Origin: UBA7236 sp036734545
Lineage (GTDB): Bacteria; Bacteroidota; Bacteroidia; Chitinophagales; BACL12
DNA length: 9,918 bases
Reading direction: 5' to 3'
Assembly: GCA_036734545.1 (NCBI GenBank)
Contig: DAIMYJ010000101.1
Coordinates: 1 to 9,918, forward strand
The translations under genes and the position numbers were made by a program. Under the pieces are notes generated by a model. It did not search any database. It was not told the origin of the DNA and saw only the letters and a program-made list of their open reading frames with translations. How positions within the stretch are numbered: the stretch's first letter is position 1; the number at the start of each line of letters is the position of its first letter. Shown piece after piece: positions 1-5,190 of the stretch.

Positions 1-942
1 GCCATGTGGATCGGCAGCGATGCTTCCACGGATGCGACCGATGCCATCATCAGCCGTATGCAGCAGGAGGGCCTCAACATCACGTTCAGGAGGTTCGGAG
101 GCAGGAACGGAAAAAGTGCCATCCTCAACAGCATGGCCCCTGAGATACAGGCAGATATCCTCATCCCCACCGATGCCAATATTTTCTTCCAACCCCAAAC
201 CATCCCGAAGCTCGTAGCCCATTTCAGCGATGCGGCGGTGGGACTCGTAGGTGCCAATATCATCAACACCGGTATGCGGGCAGATGGCATATCGCATCAG
301 GAAGAAACCTATATCCGGCGTGAGAACTACATGAAATATTATGAAGGTGTGCTGTGGGGTACTACCATGGGCGCTTTCGGAGCCTGTTATGCCATCCGCA
401 GGGAGCTGTTCCCCGAGATACCGCGCAATTTCCTCATGGAAGATTTTTACATCACCATGCACGTGATCCGCAGTGGCAAAAAAGCCATCTGTGATCTCGA
501 TGCCCGCGCGCTGGAAGACGTGAGCAATCTGGTGGAGGAAGAATACAAACGCAAGGTGCGCATCTCGGCCGGTAATTACCAGAACCTGAGTGTATACTGG
601 CGCATGCTGCTGAACCCGCTGTCGGGCGCCGGCTTCAGCTTCCTGTCGCATAAATTCCTGCGCTGGATGGGGCCTTTCCTGCTGATCCTCATGCTCCTCA
701 CCTCGCTGCTGTTGTGGGATCAGAACCTTTTTTTCAAGGCAGCGTTCATACTGCAGGTAGCGGGCATACTCTCACCTTTGGCCGACAGGCTGTTGGTGCG
801 GATGAATATCCATACCTTTGCACTCCGTTTGGTGGCGTACTTCTACCTGATGAACCTGGCCCTGCTGCAGGGCGCGTTCAAATATATGCGCGGCATACGT
901 TCAGGCACCTGGAGTCCTACTCAGCGGAATATCAATAGCTGA
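1..942 (+). CDS. Family 2 glycosyltransferase with C-terminal membrane helices (5' partial)
   Basis: This is the 3' part of an inner-membrane glycosyltransferase that would move a sugar from a nucleotide donor to a glycan or lipid acceptor; the product cannot be named. The frame is open to base 1, so the true start lies outside. Counting the Met at base 4 as residue 1, visible GT-A signs are SDASTD near residue 5, GKSAILN near 36, a DxD-like PTDAN at 55-59 and the acidic pair MED at 145-147 (candidate catalytic base region). KVRISAGNYQNL near 184 sits where processive GT2 enzymes carry their Q/RxxRW-type motif, but that exact motif is not present. Three hydrophobic segments, at about 222-238, 242-258 and 272-292, look like membrane helices, as in cellulose- or hyaluronan-synthase-like GT2 proteins. 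The stop lies 7 nt before ribBA, suggesting an operon. The family call is firm, the substrate unknown. Confidence 0.88.
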   Translation, partial: AMWIGSDASTDATDAIISRMQQEGLNITFRRFGGRNGKSAILNSMAPEIQADILIPTDANIFFQPQTIPKLVAHFSDAAVGLVGANIINTGMRADGISHQEETYIRRENYMKYYEGVLWGTTMGAFGACYAIRRELFPEIPRNFLMEDFYITMHVIRSGKKAICDLDARALEDVSNLVEEEYKRKVRISAGNYQNLSVYWRMLLNPLSGAGFSFLSHKFLRWMGPFLLILMLLTSLLLWDQNLFFKAAFILQVAGILSPLADRLLVRMNIHTFALRLVAYFYLMNLALLQGAFKYMRGIRSGTWSPTQRNINS

Positions 943-949
943 ACAACTG

Positions 950-2164
950 ATGGAAGAAATAAAACTGCACAGCATCCCCGAAGCCATAGAGGATATCCGT
1001 AACGGTAAACTCATCATCGTAGTGGACGATGAGAACCGCGAGAACGAAGGGGATTTTATCACGGCTGCCCGCAACGTAACGCCCGAGATCATCAACTTCA
1101 TGGCCACCCACGGCCGCGGACTTATTTGCGCGCCGCTGATCGAAGATCGTTGCGATGAACTGGAACTGAACCTGATGGTAGACGACAACACCGCGCTCCA
1201 CAGCACGCAGTTCACCGTATCGGTAGACCTGATCGGCCACGGCTGTACCACAGGTATCTCCACAGCAGACCGCGCGCTGACCATCAAGGCGCTTATCAAT
1301 CCCGAGATGACCGCCAAAGACCTGGCGAGGCCCGGACATATCTTTCCGCTGCGCGCCAAAAAAGGCGGTGTACTGCGCAGGGCCGGCCACACAGAGGCTA
1401 CCATAGACCTGGCCCGCATGGCCGGTTTCGAACCCGCCGGCGTGTTGGTGGAGATCATGAACGAAGACGGCACCATGGCCCGCCTCAGTGATCTGGTAAA
1501 GGTGGCCGAGAAGTTCGATCTAAAGATCATCTCCATCAAGGACCTGATCGAATACCGACTGCAAACGGAGACCATCATCCATAAAGAAGTAGAAGTGCAG
1601 CTGCCCACCAAATACGGGCACTTTACGCTACATGCCTACACACAGACCACCACCGGAGAAGTGCATCTGGCGCTGGTAAAAGGCAACTGGAAAGACGAAG
1701 AGCCCGTGCTCGTGCGCGTGCACAGCAGCTGTGCCACCGGCGATATCCTGGGAAGCTTGCGCTGCGATTGCGGCGACCAGCTGCATGCCGCCATGCAGAT
1801 GATCGATAAGAACGGCAGCGGGGTGCTGTTGTACATGCAGCAGGAAGGCCGAGGAATTGGTCTTTTGAACAAACTCAAGGCCTACAAGCTGCAGGAAGAA
1901 GGGCGCGACACCGTGGAAGCGAATATTGAACTCGGCTTCCCGATGGATCAGCGCGATTACGGCGTAGGGGCACAGATACTTCGCGACCTGGGCATACGCA
2001 AGATCAATCTCATCACCAATAACCCGAAAAAGCGTGTGGCGCTGAAAGGGTATGGCTTAGAAATAATGGGCAATACCCCAATTGAGATATTGCCCAATGC
2101 ACACAATGAAGGCTATCTGCTCACAAAGAGAGATAAGATGGGCCACGAAATCCTGAAGGGTTAG
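950..2164 (+). CDS. ribBA: Bifunctional 3,4-dihydroxy-2-butanone-4-phosphate synthase / GTP cyclohydrolase II
   Basis: A cytosolic riboflavin-pathway enzyme of 404 aa, normal length for the fusion. The N-terminal half (about 1-205) makes 3,4-dihydroxy-2-butanone 4-phosphate from ribulose 5-phosphate; the C-terminal half (about 206-404) opens GTP to the pyrimidine precursor. RibB motifs seen are DDENRENEGD at 26-35 (acidic metal/substrate loop), RPGHIFPLRA at 127-136 and RRAGHTEA at 143-150. RibA motifs are the zinc cysteines C261, C272 and C274, QQEGRG at 297-302, Y312 (aligned by eye with E. coli RibA Tyr105), DTVEAN at 320-325 and TNNPKK near 356. Both active sites look complete. The start lies 7 nt after the glycosyltransferase stop, so it is probably cotranscribed; that gap leaves no room for an FMN riboswitch. 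The stop is 15 bp from the convergent gene at 2180-2587 and no hairpin terminator lies between them. Confidence 0.97.
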   Translation: MEEIKLHSIPEAIEDIRNGKLIIVVDDENRENEGDFITAARNVTPEIINFMATHGRGLICAPLIEDRCDELELNLMVDDNTALHSTQFTVSVDLIGHGCTTGISTADRALTIKALINPEMTAKDLARPGHIFPLRAKKGGVLRRAGHTEATIDLARMAGFEPAGVLVEIMNEDGTMARLSDLVKVAEKFDLKIISIKDLIEYRLQTETIIHKEVEVQLPTKYGHFTLHAYTQTTTGEVHLALVKGNWKDEEPVLVRVHSSCATGDILGSLRCDCGDQLHAAMQMIDKNGSGVLLYMQQEGRGIGLLNKLKAYKLQEEGRDTVEANIELGFPMDQRDYGVGAQILRDLGIRKINLITNNPKKRVALKGYGLEIMGNTPIEILPNAHNEGYLLTKRDKMGHEILKG

Positions 2165-2179
2165 GATTAAGGGGTTAAA

Positions 2180-2587
2180 TCAAGCAACAAGCTTCGGTTC
2201 CGTGGCCCTTATCTTGGGCTGCAACATGTCCTCCAGGGAAACCACTTCCATGTCGGCAGGGATACTCCGCGCAGTATCGCGGTCTTCCACTACCAGAATA
2301 CATTTCGATCGGTTTGCAGAGTCGTGCTGCAGGCGGTAAGTCAATTCTTGGATCTCATGCTGGGAAAGGTTGCTCCCCTGCTTCAGTAGGAAGCTCACCA
2401 GGATGCGCTCGCAGCCTTTCTTGCTTTCCTTCTGAATGATCATCTCCGGAATGTTCGTGTTCCACCGGAAACGCTGGAAGATCTTCCAACCTTCGTCAGG
2501 GCAATACAACGCAGCCAGGGTTTCCCTGACCGCAGCCAGCATACTTTTTTCGTGTGTCGTGTCGTGTGGTAATAGCGTGTGAATCAT
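2180..2587 (-). CDS. Uncharacterised 135-aa protein
   Basis: I do not recognise this protein. It is soluble, with no signal peptide or membrane helix. The first ~15 residues are polar and a second Met at residue 16 is a possible alternative start. The core has aromatic and charged positions (W34, FQRFRW near 38-43), then strand-helix-strand-like stretches: PEMIIQ, ERILVSFLLKQ, a helix around SQHEIQELTYRLQ, the strand KCILVVEDRD, and a final VVSLEDML. This order loosely resembles the last part of restriction-endonuclease-like (Mrr/PD-(D/E)xK) folds, where a LV...K strand is followed by a helix and an ILV strand. I see no convincing catalytic ExK, so the resemblance is speculative. Composition is close to the host genes, unlike the A+T-rich region next to it. 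It converges with ribBA, 15 bp stop to stop. No clear -7 promoter motif was seen in its upstream 200 bp. Confidence 0.7.
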   Translation of the reverse strand: MIHTLLPHDTTHEKSMLAAVRETLAALYCPDEGWKIFQRFRWNTNIPEMIIQKESKKGCERILVSFLLKQGSNLSQHEIQELTYRLQHDSANRSKCILVVEDRDTARSIPADMEVVSLEDMLQPKIRATEPKLVA

Positions 2588-2708
2588 ATACCCGTTCGTT
2601 TGATCGCTGCTGTATCGCTAACGATGATGCTAAGGTCGGACGGGCAGGGGGTGGGAACAAGGAAAAAAAATGAGTCCTCTAACATCCAATTATGGACATA
2701 GCGGACCC

Positions 2709-2745
2709 ATATATCCTTGATTTTCAAGGACATATATATTTTTTT
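2709..2745 (+). terminator. Hairpin plus T7 run, terminator-like
   Basis: TCCTTGA (2714-2720) pairs with TCAAGGA (2724-2730) across a TTT loop. A further 5 A/T pairs (2709-2713 with 2733-2737) extend the stem past a 2-nt bulge. A run of seven T (2739-2745) follows on the plus strand only; the minus-strand copy has no T run. This gives it plus-strand polarity. The nearest plus-strand gene upstream is ribBA, 545 nt away. The stem is A/T-heavy, so efficiency is uncertain. Confidence 0.5.
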
Positions 2746-2763
2746 CTGTTAATTAATTAACAG
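2746..2763. promoter_or_regulatory. Perfect 18-bp palindrome, operator-like
   Basis: CTGTTAATTAATTAACAG equals its own reverse complement over all 18 bases. It directly abuts the T run of the hairpin at 2709-2745. Perfect inverted repeats of this size in A+T-rich intergenic DNA are often binding sites for dimeric helix-turn-helix regulators, but no regulator gene is visible here. A chance or cruciform-type origin is possible because the core is only A/T. Confidence 0.4.
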
Positions 2764-2800
2764 TTCCTATATTAGCGTAGAAAAGTAACCTAAAAGCTGA

Positions 2801-2947
2801 TCAATGGTTTTCGTCCCATTCAATTGTACCGCGGGTAGTGGTTGAATAGGTTGAGTCAAATTTTGTAGGATCCTGGTGCTTAACATCTGACTGGTAAGGA
2901 GTAGAAATGAAGCCAAGAGACATCAGAATGGAGAAGATGATTGCCAT
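2801..2947 (-). CDS. Candidate small exported protein, 48 aa
   Basis: A 48-codon ORF. It begins MAIIFSILMSLGFIS, a hydrophobic stretch that could be a signal sequence or membrane anchor, and continues into a polar, Thr/Ser/Asp-rich tail ending in IEWDENH. The codons look ordinary: few rare ones, and about half G/C at third positions by hand count. Against it: it is short, has no lysine or arginine before the hydrophobic part, lacks a Shine-Dalgarno sequence (common in Bacteroidota), and overlaps another small ORF antisense at 2907-3083. An in-frame stop lies 51 nt (17 sense codons) upstream of the ATG, with no other ATG, GTG or TTG between. Only one of the two overlapping ORFs need be real; I slightly favour this one from its protein-like composition. 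Confidence 0.35.
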   Translation of the reverse strand: MAIIFSILMSLGFISTPYQSDVKHQDPTKFDSTYSTTTRGTIEWDENH

Positions 2948-3083
2948 ATTCGTGAATTTTAGGTTTGTGATATTTAGTGATGAACTACTTTTTAAAGATT
3001 ATCAGTGCTATACTCCGGAACCCATTGAAAGCAAGGCTTTCAGCCTTATGCGCACATCGGAACCGGTAGTGAATAACAACTGA
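2907..3083 (+). CDS. Candidate small ORF, 58 aa
   Basis: A 58-codon ORF starting MKPRDIRMEKMIAIF and ending SEPVVNNN. AAGGAG lies 6 nt before the ATG, a good Shine-Dalgarno match and the only obvious one in the window. Residues 11-23 are hydrophobic and the C-terminal half is polar. It ends 43 nt before the gene at 3127 on the same strand, so it could be an upstream member of that transcript or a leader ORF. Against it: three of its four Arg codons are AGA/AGG, it is short, and it overlaps the minus-strand ORF 2801-2947 by 41 bp. Its codons 40-47 also form the nested hairpins at 3026-3047. No family recognised. Confidence 0.3.
   Translation: MKPRDIRMEKMIAIFVNFRFVIFSDELLFKDYQCYTPEPIESKAFSLMRTSEPVVNNN
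2960..2967 (+). promoter_or_regulatory. TAGGTTTG, possible Bacteroidota -7 element
   Basis: Matches the TAnnTTTG consensus of the Bacteroidota housekeeping sigma factor. A TTG lies at 2941-2943, 16 nt upstream, somewhat closer than the usual -33/-7 spacing. It would drive a transcript with a leader of roughly 160 nt before the start at 3127, containing the nested hairpins. It lies inside the small ORF 2907-3083, so both cannot be used as drawn. Confidence 0.3.
3026..3047. promoter_or_regulatory. Two mutually exclusive nested hairpins
   Basis: TGAAAGC (3026-3032) pairs with GCTTTCA (3036-3042) around AAG. Alternatively AAGGCT (3033-3038) pairs with AGCCTT (3042-3047) around TTC. The two stems share bases, so only one can form. 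The 22-bp block lies between two CGGAACC direct repeats (3016-3022 and 3058-3064). An alternating pair of stems in a leader is the layout of an attenuator or switch, but no T run follows either stem. Confidence 0.35.
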
Positions 3084-3103
3084 TGCGAAAGTAGGATATG
3101 TGA

Positions 3104-3121
3104 CGTAACAAAGCCGTAACA
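3104..3121. repeat. CGTAACA direct repeat, 11-bp period
   Basis: CGTAACA occurs at 3104-3110 and 3115-3121, start to start 11 bp, close to one helical turn. The second copy ends 5 nt before the start codon at 3127. Same-face direct repeats next to a start are a common operator layout. Two 7-mers alone are weak evidence. Confidence 0.35.
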
Positions 3122-3126
3122 GTACA

Positions 3127-4632
3127 ATGGAAAAAATAACCAAACTCATTAAAACCCTTTCTCCTCGGGAAATACGATTGTACTACAAATACGCAGAACT
3201 AAGCGGTAAAAAAAGGAACAATTTAAAAATAAAACTATTTGAAATTGCGAGAAATAATCCTGAAATAAGTGACATAGAAGCCGCAAAATTAATTAACAGC
3301 CCTACAGGAGCCGCATTTTCAATGCTAAAGTCTAGGCTTTATCACGATGTCTTAAAGGTGCTTTCAGTAGATATCGACAGCTCTACCTTCTTCTCAAAAT
3401 CTCATTGGGTTAGATATTCGATTCACCTGCTTATGACAGAGTACTTTATTCTAGATAATCGCAATCTATTAGACCACTCTTTTGAATTACTTAGGAAAGC
3501 AGAACAGCTTGCAAAAAAATATGAGCTGCCAACTTTAAATGTGCTAGTGAATGAAATCCTAATAAACTCGAAACAAGTTCATAAAGGCCCAACTGTCTAT
3601 GCTCGGTTCAAGGATAACATTTTTAAAGATATCGAATTCCAAACTGAATCAATTTTAGCACAAGATTACTTTAAGCAACTGCTAGTTCCAGGCTTGTATA
3701 GCGCAAACAAATCGAAGTCTCAGGTTGAAGTTGCAAAATTGGCAACAGAAAACTTAGGAGAAATAACAAAAAAAAATCCTTCTGTAAGAATTGCATTTTA
3801 CTACTTAAGAAGTCAACTTGAATATACTGAGTTAACTCAAGATTTTAAATCAAATCTAAAGTATGCCAAAGAATTTCTTGGCTTAGTAAATGGCAATTTA
3901 GTTCTTAAGTCAAGCGACAACCTTGGCGGTGCGCACATTATGCTTAGCTTAGCCTATCTTCATTTAGGTGAATACAATAAATCCATCGAACATAGTATTG
4001 AGGCCAGTAACTACTTTTTTAAGGAAGGGGCCAATTCCATAACTCAAAAAGGTTTGCTTTTCTGCGCTCAAATTGGAAACAAAGATTATACGAATGGAGA
4101 AGCAACCGTTGATTCCTTAAGGAATAGTAAATTCATAAAACGCGGGAGCTTTAACTACTCCCGTTGGCTTTACTACGACGCCAACATCAAATTCCTGAAT
4201 AAAGACCATAAGAGTGCGCTAAACCTGTTGAACCGGCATTCATTCCTGAAATCGGATCGTTCGGGGTGGCGACTGGGGTATAAGATCCTGGAGATGATGT
4301 GCATTGTTGAACTGCATCATTACGACTGGCTGCCGTATCGACTGGAGACCTTCCGTAAGCTGCTGAGCGATATCAAGAAGGAAAGCACGGCCCGGCCTAA
4401 GCTTATTCTCAAGCTGTTGAACCGACTGGTGAAGGAGAACTTTGATTTTGACCTTACCACCCGCAAAATGCAGGCTGAATTCGACCTGTTGCAGTCCAAC
4501 AGCGGTGAATACTATTGCTACCCGCTGGGCTATGAGGTGATCCGCTTTGATGTGTGGTGGGCGGGGAAAATGAAACACGCTCCGGGCGAAGGGCCGGCGC
4601 AGAAAAAACGTAAACGGAACGCAAAGGCCTGA
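3127..4632 (+). CDS. Helical-repeat (TPR-like) protein, 501 aa, compositionally mosaic
   Basis: A soluble, lysine- and leucine-rich, all-helical-looking protein with no signal peptide. The N-terminus (SPREIRLYYKYAELSG, then a short helical unit through residue ~80 with LKSRLYHDVLKVL) resembles, from memory, an uncharacterised Bacteroidota family with an N-terminal helical domain before TPR-like repeats. TPR-type pairs include LLMTEYFILDNRNLLDHSFELLRKAEQL near 101-128 and GGAHIMLSLAYLHLGEYNKSIEHSIEASNYF near 266-296. The C-terminus is a basic tail, KKRKRNAKA. The role is unknown; such proteins usually bind partners. Oddities: hand counts of 60-base lines give roughly 25-43% G+C up to about 4140 and 45-58% from 4141 to the end, in one unbroken frame. 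An A9 run at 3768-3776 is a slippage-prone site. The start has no Shine-Dalgarno and sits 5 nt after a phased direct repeat. The Rof-like gene begins 17 nt downstream. Confidence 0.8.
   Translation: MEKITKLIKTLSPREIRLYYKYAELSGKKRNNLKIKLFEIARNNPEISDIEAAKLINSPTGAAFSMLKSRLYHDVLKVLSVDIDSSTFFSKSHWVRYSIHLLMTEYFILDNRNLLDHSFELLRKAEQLAKKYELPTLNVLVNEILINSKQVHKGPTVYARFKDNIFKDIEFQTESILAQDYFKQLLVPGLYSANKSKSQVEVAKLATENLGEITKKNPSVRIAFYYLRSQLEYTELTQDFKSNLKYAKEFLGLVNGNLVLKSSDNLGGAHIMLSLAYLHLGEYNKSIEHSIEASNYFFKEGANSITQKGLLFCAQIGNKDYTNGEATVDSLRNSKFIKRGSFNYSRWLYYDANIKFLNKDHKSALNLLNRHSFLKSDRSGWRLGYKILEMMCIVELHHYDWLPYRLETFRKLLSDIKKESTARPKLILKLLNRLVKENFDFDLTTRKMQAEFDLLQSNSGEYYCYPLGYEVIRFDVWWAGKMKHAPGEGPAQKKRKRNAKA
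4143..4163. repeat. Inverted repeat at the composition breakpoint
   Basis: CGGGAG (4143-4148) and CTCCCG (4158-4163) form a 6-bp G+C-rich inverted repeat with a 9-nt loop. It lies inside the 501-aa gene, exactly where the A+T-rich part gives way to host-like composition. It may be a coincidence, or it may mark the edge of an exchanged segment. Confidence 0.4.
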
Positions 4633-4649
4633 ACGGCTGTTTCACCTCC

Positions 4650-5056
4650 ATGCAAGACTATCAGCCTATATCCTGTTCGTACTACGACCATCTGGAGGCG
4701 CTGGCCGTGCGTGGTGTTGCGGTGCAGCTGCTCTATGTGGCCGACACCGGCACAGAAACTGAACTGCACACCCGNNNNNNNNNNNNNNNNNNNNNNNNNN
4801 NNNNNNNNNNNNNNNNNNNNNNNNNNNNNNNNNNNNNNNNNNNNNNNNNNNNNNNNNNNNNNNNNNNNNNNNNNCGGTGCAGCTGCTCTATGTGGCCGAC
4901 ACCGGCACAGAAACTGAACTGCACACCCGTATCACCGATCTGCGCACACGGGATGGTGTTGAATATATGTATACCGATACAGGTGCAGAGATACGCCTGG
5001 ACAAGCTACTGTCCGTCAACGGCCTGGCGCCTGATCTATCCTGCCGTACGGCATAG
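4650..5056 (+). CDS. rof: Rof/YaeO-like Rho-binding antiterminator (split by assembly gap)
   Basis: As written, the gene is interrupted by 100 N and a duplicated 55-bp overlap. Joining 4650-4774 to 4930-5056 gives an uninterrupted 83-aa protein ending in TAG. It starts MQDYQPISCSYYDHLEALA, continues with LLYVADTGTETELHTRITDL, and then RTRDGVEYMYTDTGAEIRLD. This follows the E. coli Rof pattern: YQPI-C--YD-LE at the N-terminus, a DL-R--VEY middle and an LDK motif near the end. Length also matches (E. coli Rof is about 84-86 aa). E. coli Rof is a small Sm-like-fold protein that binds Rho and blocks its RNA loading, lowering Rho-dependent termination. It lies 17 nt after the 501-aa gene and may share its transcript. 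The family call comes from remembered sequence, so activity on the Bacteroidota Rho is inference. Confidence 0.82.
4720..4929. other. Assembly gap: 100 N between identical 55-bp ends
   Basis: Bases 4775-4874 are N. The 55 bases before the gap (4720-4774) are identical to the 55 after it (4875-4929). This fits two contigs that share one 55-mer and were placed side by side by a scaffolder with a default gap of 100. The true extra sequence is probably zero, and one 55-bp copy should be removed. The merged sequence restores the Rof-like reading frame. Confidence 0.93.
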
Positions 5057-5093
5057 ATACATTATGTGTTGATCAACTTAGTCGAGTGGATTT

Positions 5094-5136
5094 CACGCGG
5101 AGAGCGCGGCGGAGCGGAGGGTGCGGTGAAGTACAC
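5094..5136. repeat. G+C-rich dispersed intergenic repeat, copy 1
   Basis: Begins CACGCGGAGAGCG, continues through GCGGAGCGGAGGG, and ends GGTGAAGTACAC. The second copy at 6357-6391 has the same order in the same orientation with a few indels: CACGCAGAGGCG, GCGGAGGG, GTGAAGTGCAC. Both are followed within 6-8 nt by a short tandem array. Sequences of the CACGCAGAGGCGCAAAG type are, from memory, frequent between genes in many environmental bacterial genomes, with no known function. Confidence 0.65.
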
Positions 5137-5144
5137 AAAGCCCC

Positions 5145-5180
5145 CTTCGAATCTTCGAACCTTCAAACCTTCGAATCTTC
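5145..5180. repeat. CTTCGAAY 8-bp tandem repeat, 4.5 copies
   Basis: Units are CTTCGAAT (5145), CTTCGAAC (5153), CTTCAAAC (5161), CTTCGAAT (5169) and a partial CTTC (5177-5180). Three units contain the palindrome TTCGAA. The array lies 10 nt beyond the ychF stop on that gene's 3' side and 8 nt after repeat copy 1. No conventional terminator was seen between the convergent rof and ychF ends, 5057-5190. Confidence 0.8.
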
Positions 5181-5190
5181 TTCTTACCTG

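Larger units (their letters stand above)
2588..3126. other. A+T-rich intergenic region with structured elements
   Basis: This 539-bp stretch has no ORF above 60 codons. From about 2690 it becomes clearly A+T-rich, and the bias continues into the next gene. It contains, in order, a terminator-like hairpin, a perfect 18-bp palindrome, two overlapping antisense small ORFs, a TAGGTTTG box, two nested alternative hairpins and a 7-bp direct repeat; each is listed separately. The first 100 bp, 2588-2690, shows nothing beyond a G-rich patch at 2642-2655 and an A8 run. Confidence 0.75.

Noticed and set aside
940..960. FMN riboswitch ahead of ribBA
   Set aside because: Only 7 nt separate ribBA from the upstream gene; no aptamer can fit.
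901..1611. Long minus-strand ORF (236 aa) opposite ribBA
   Set aside because: It lies antisense to well-conserved RibBA coding sequence, has Ser/Arg-rich low-information content and no recognisable domain.
2641..2655. G-rich patch as a G-quadruplex
   Set aside because: Only three usable G3 tracts (GGG, GGGGG, GGG) are present; a fourth is missing.
3011..3070. tRNA or tRNA-like fold around the nested hairpins
   Set aside because: No acceptor stem pairing, no TTCRA loop and no cloverleaf order could be drawn.
3084..3093. Minus-strand promoter TACTTTCG for the 48-aa ORF
   Set aside because: One mismatch to TAnnTTTG and a TTG only 15 nt upstream; too weak to list, though it is the best candidate for that ORF.
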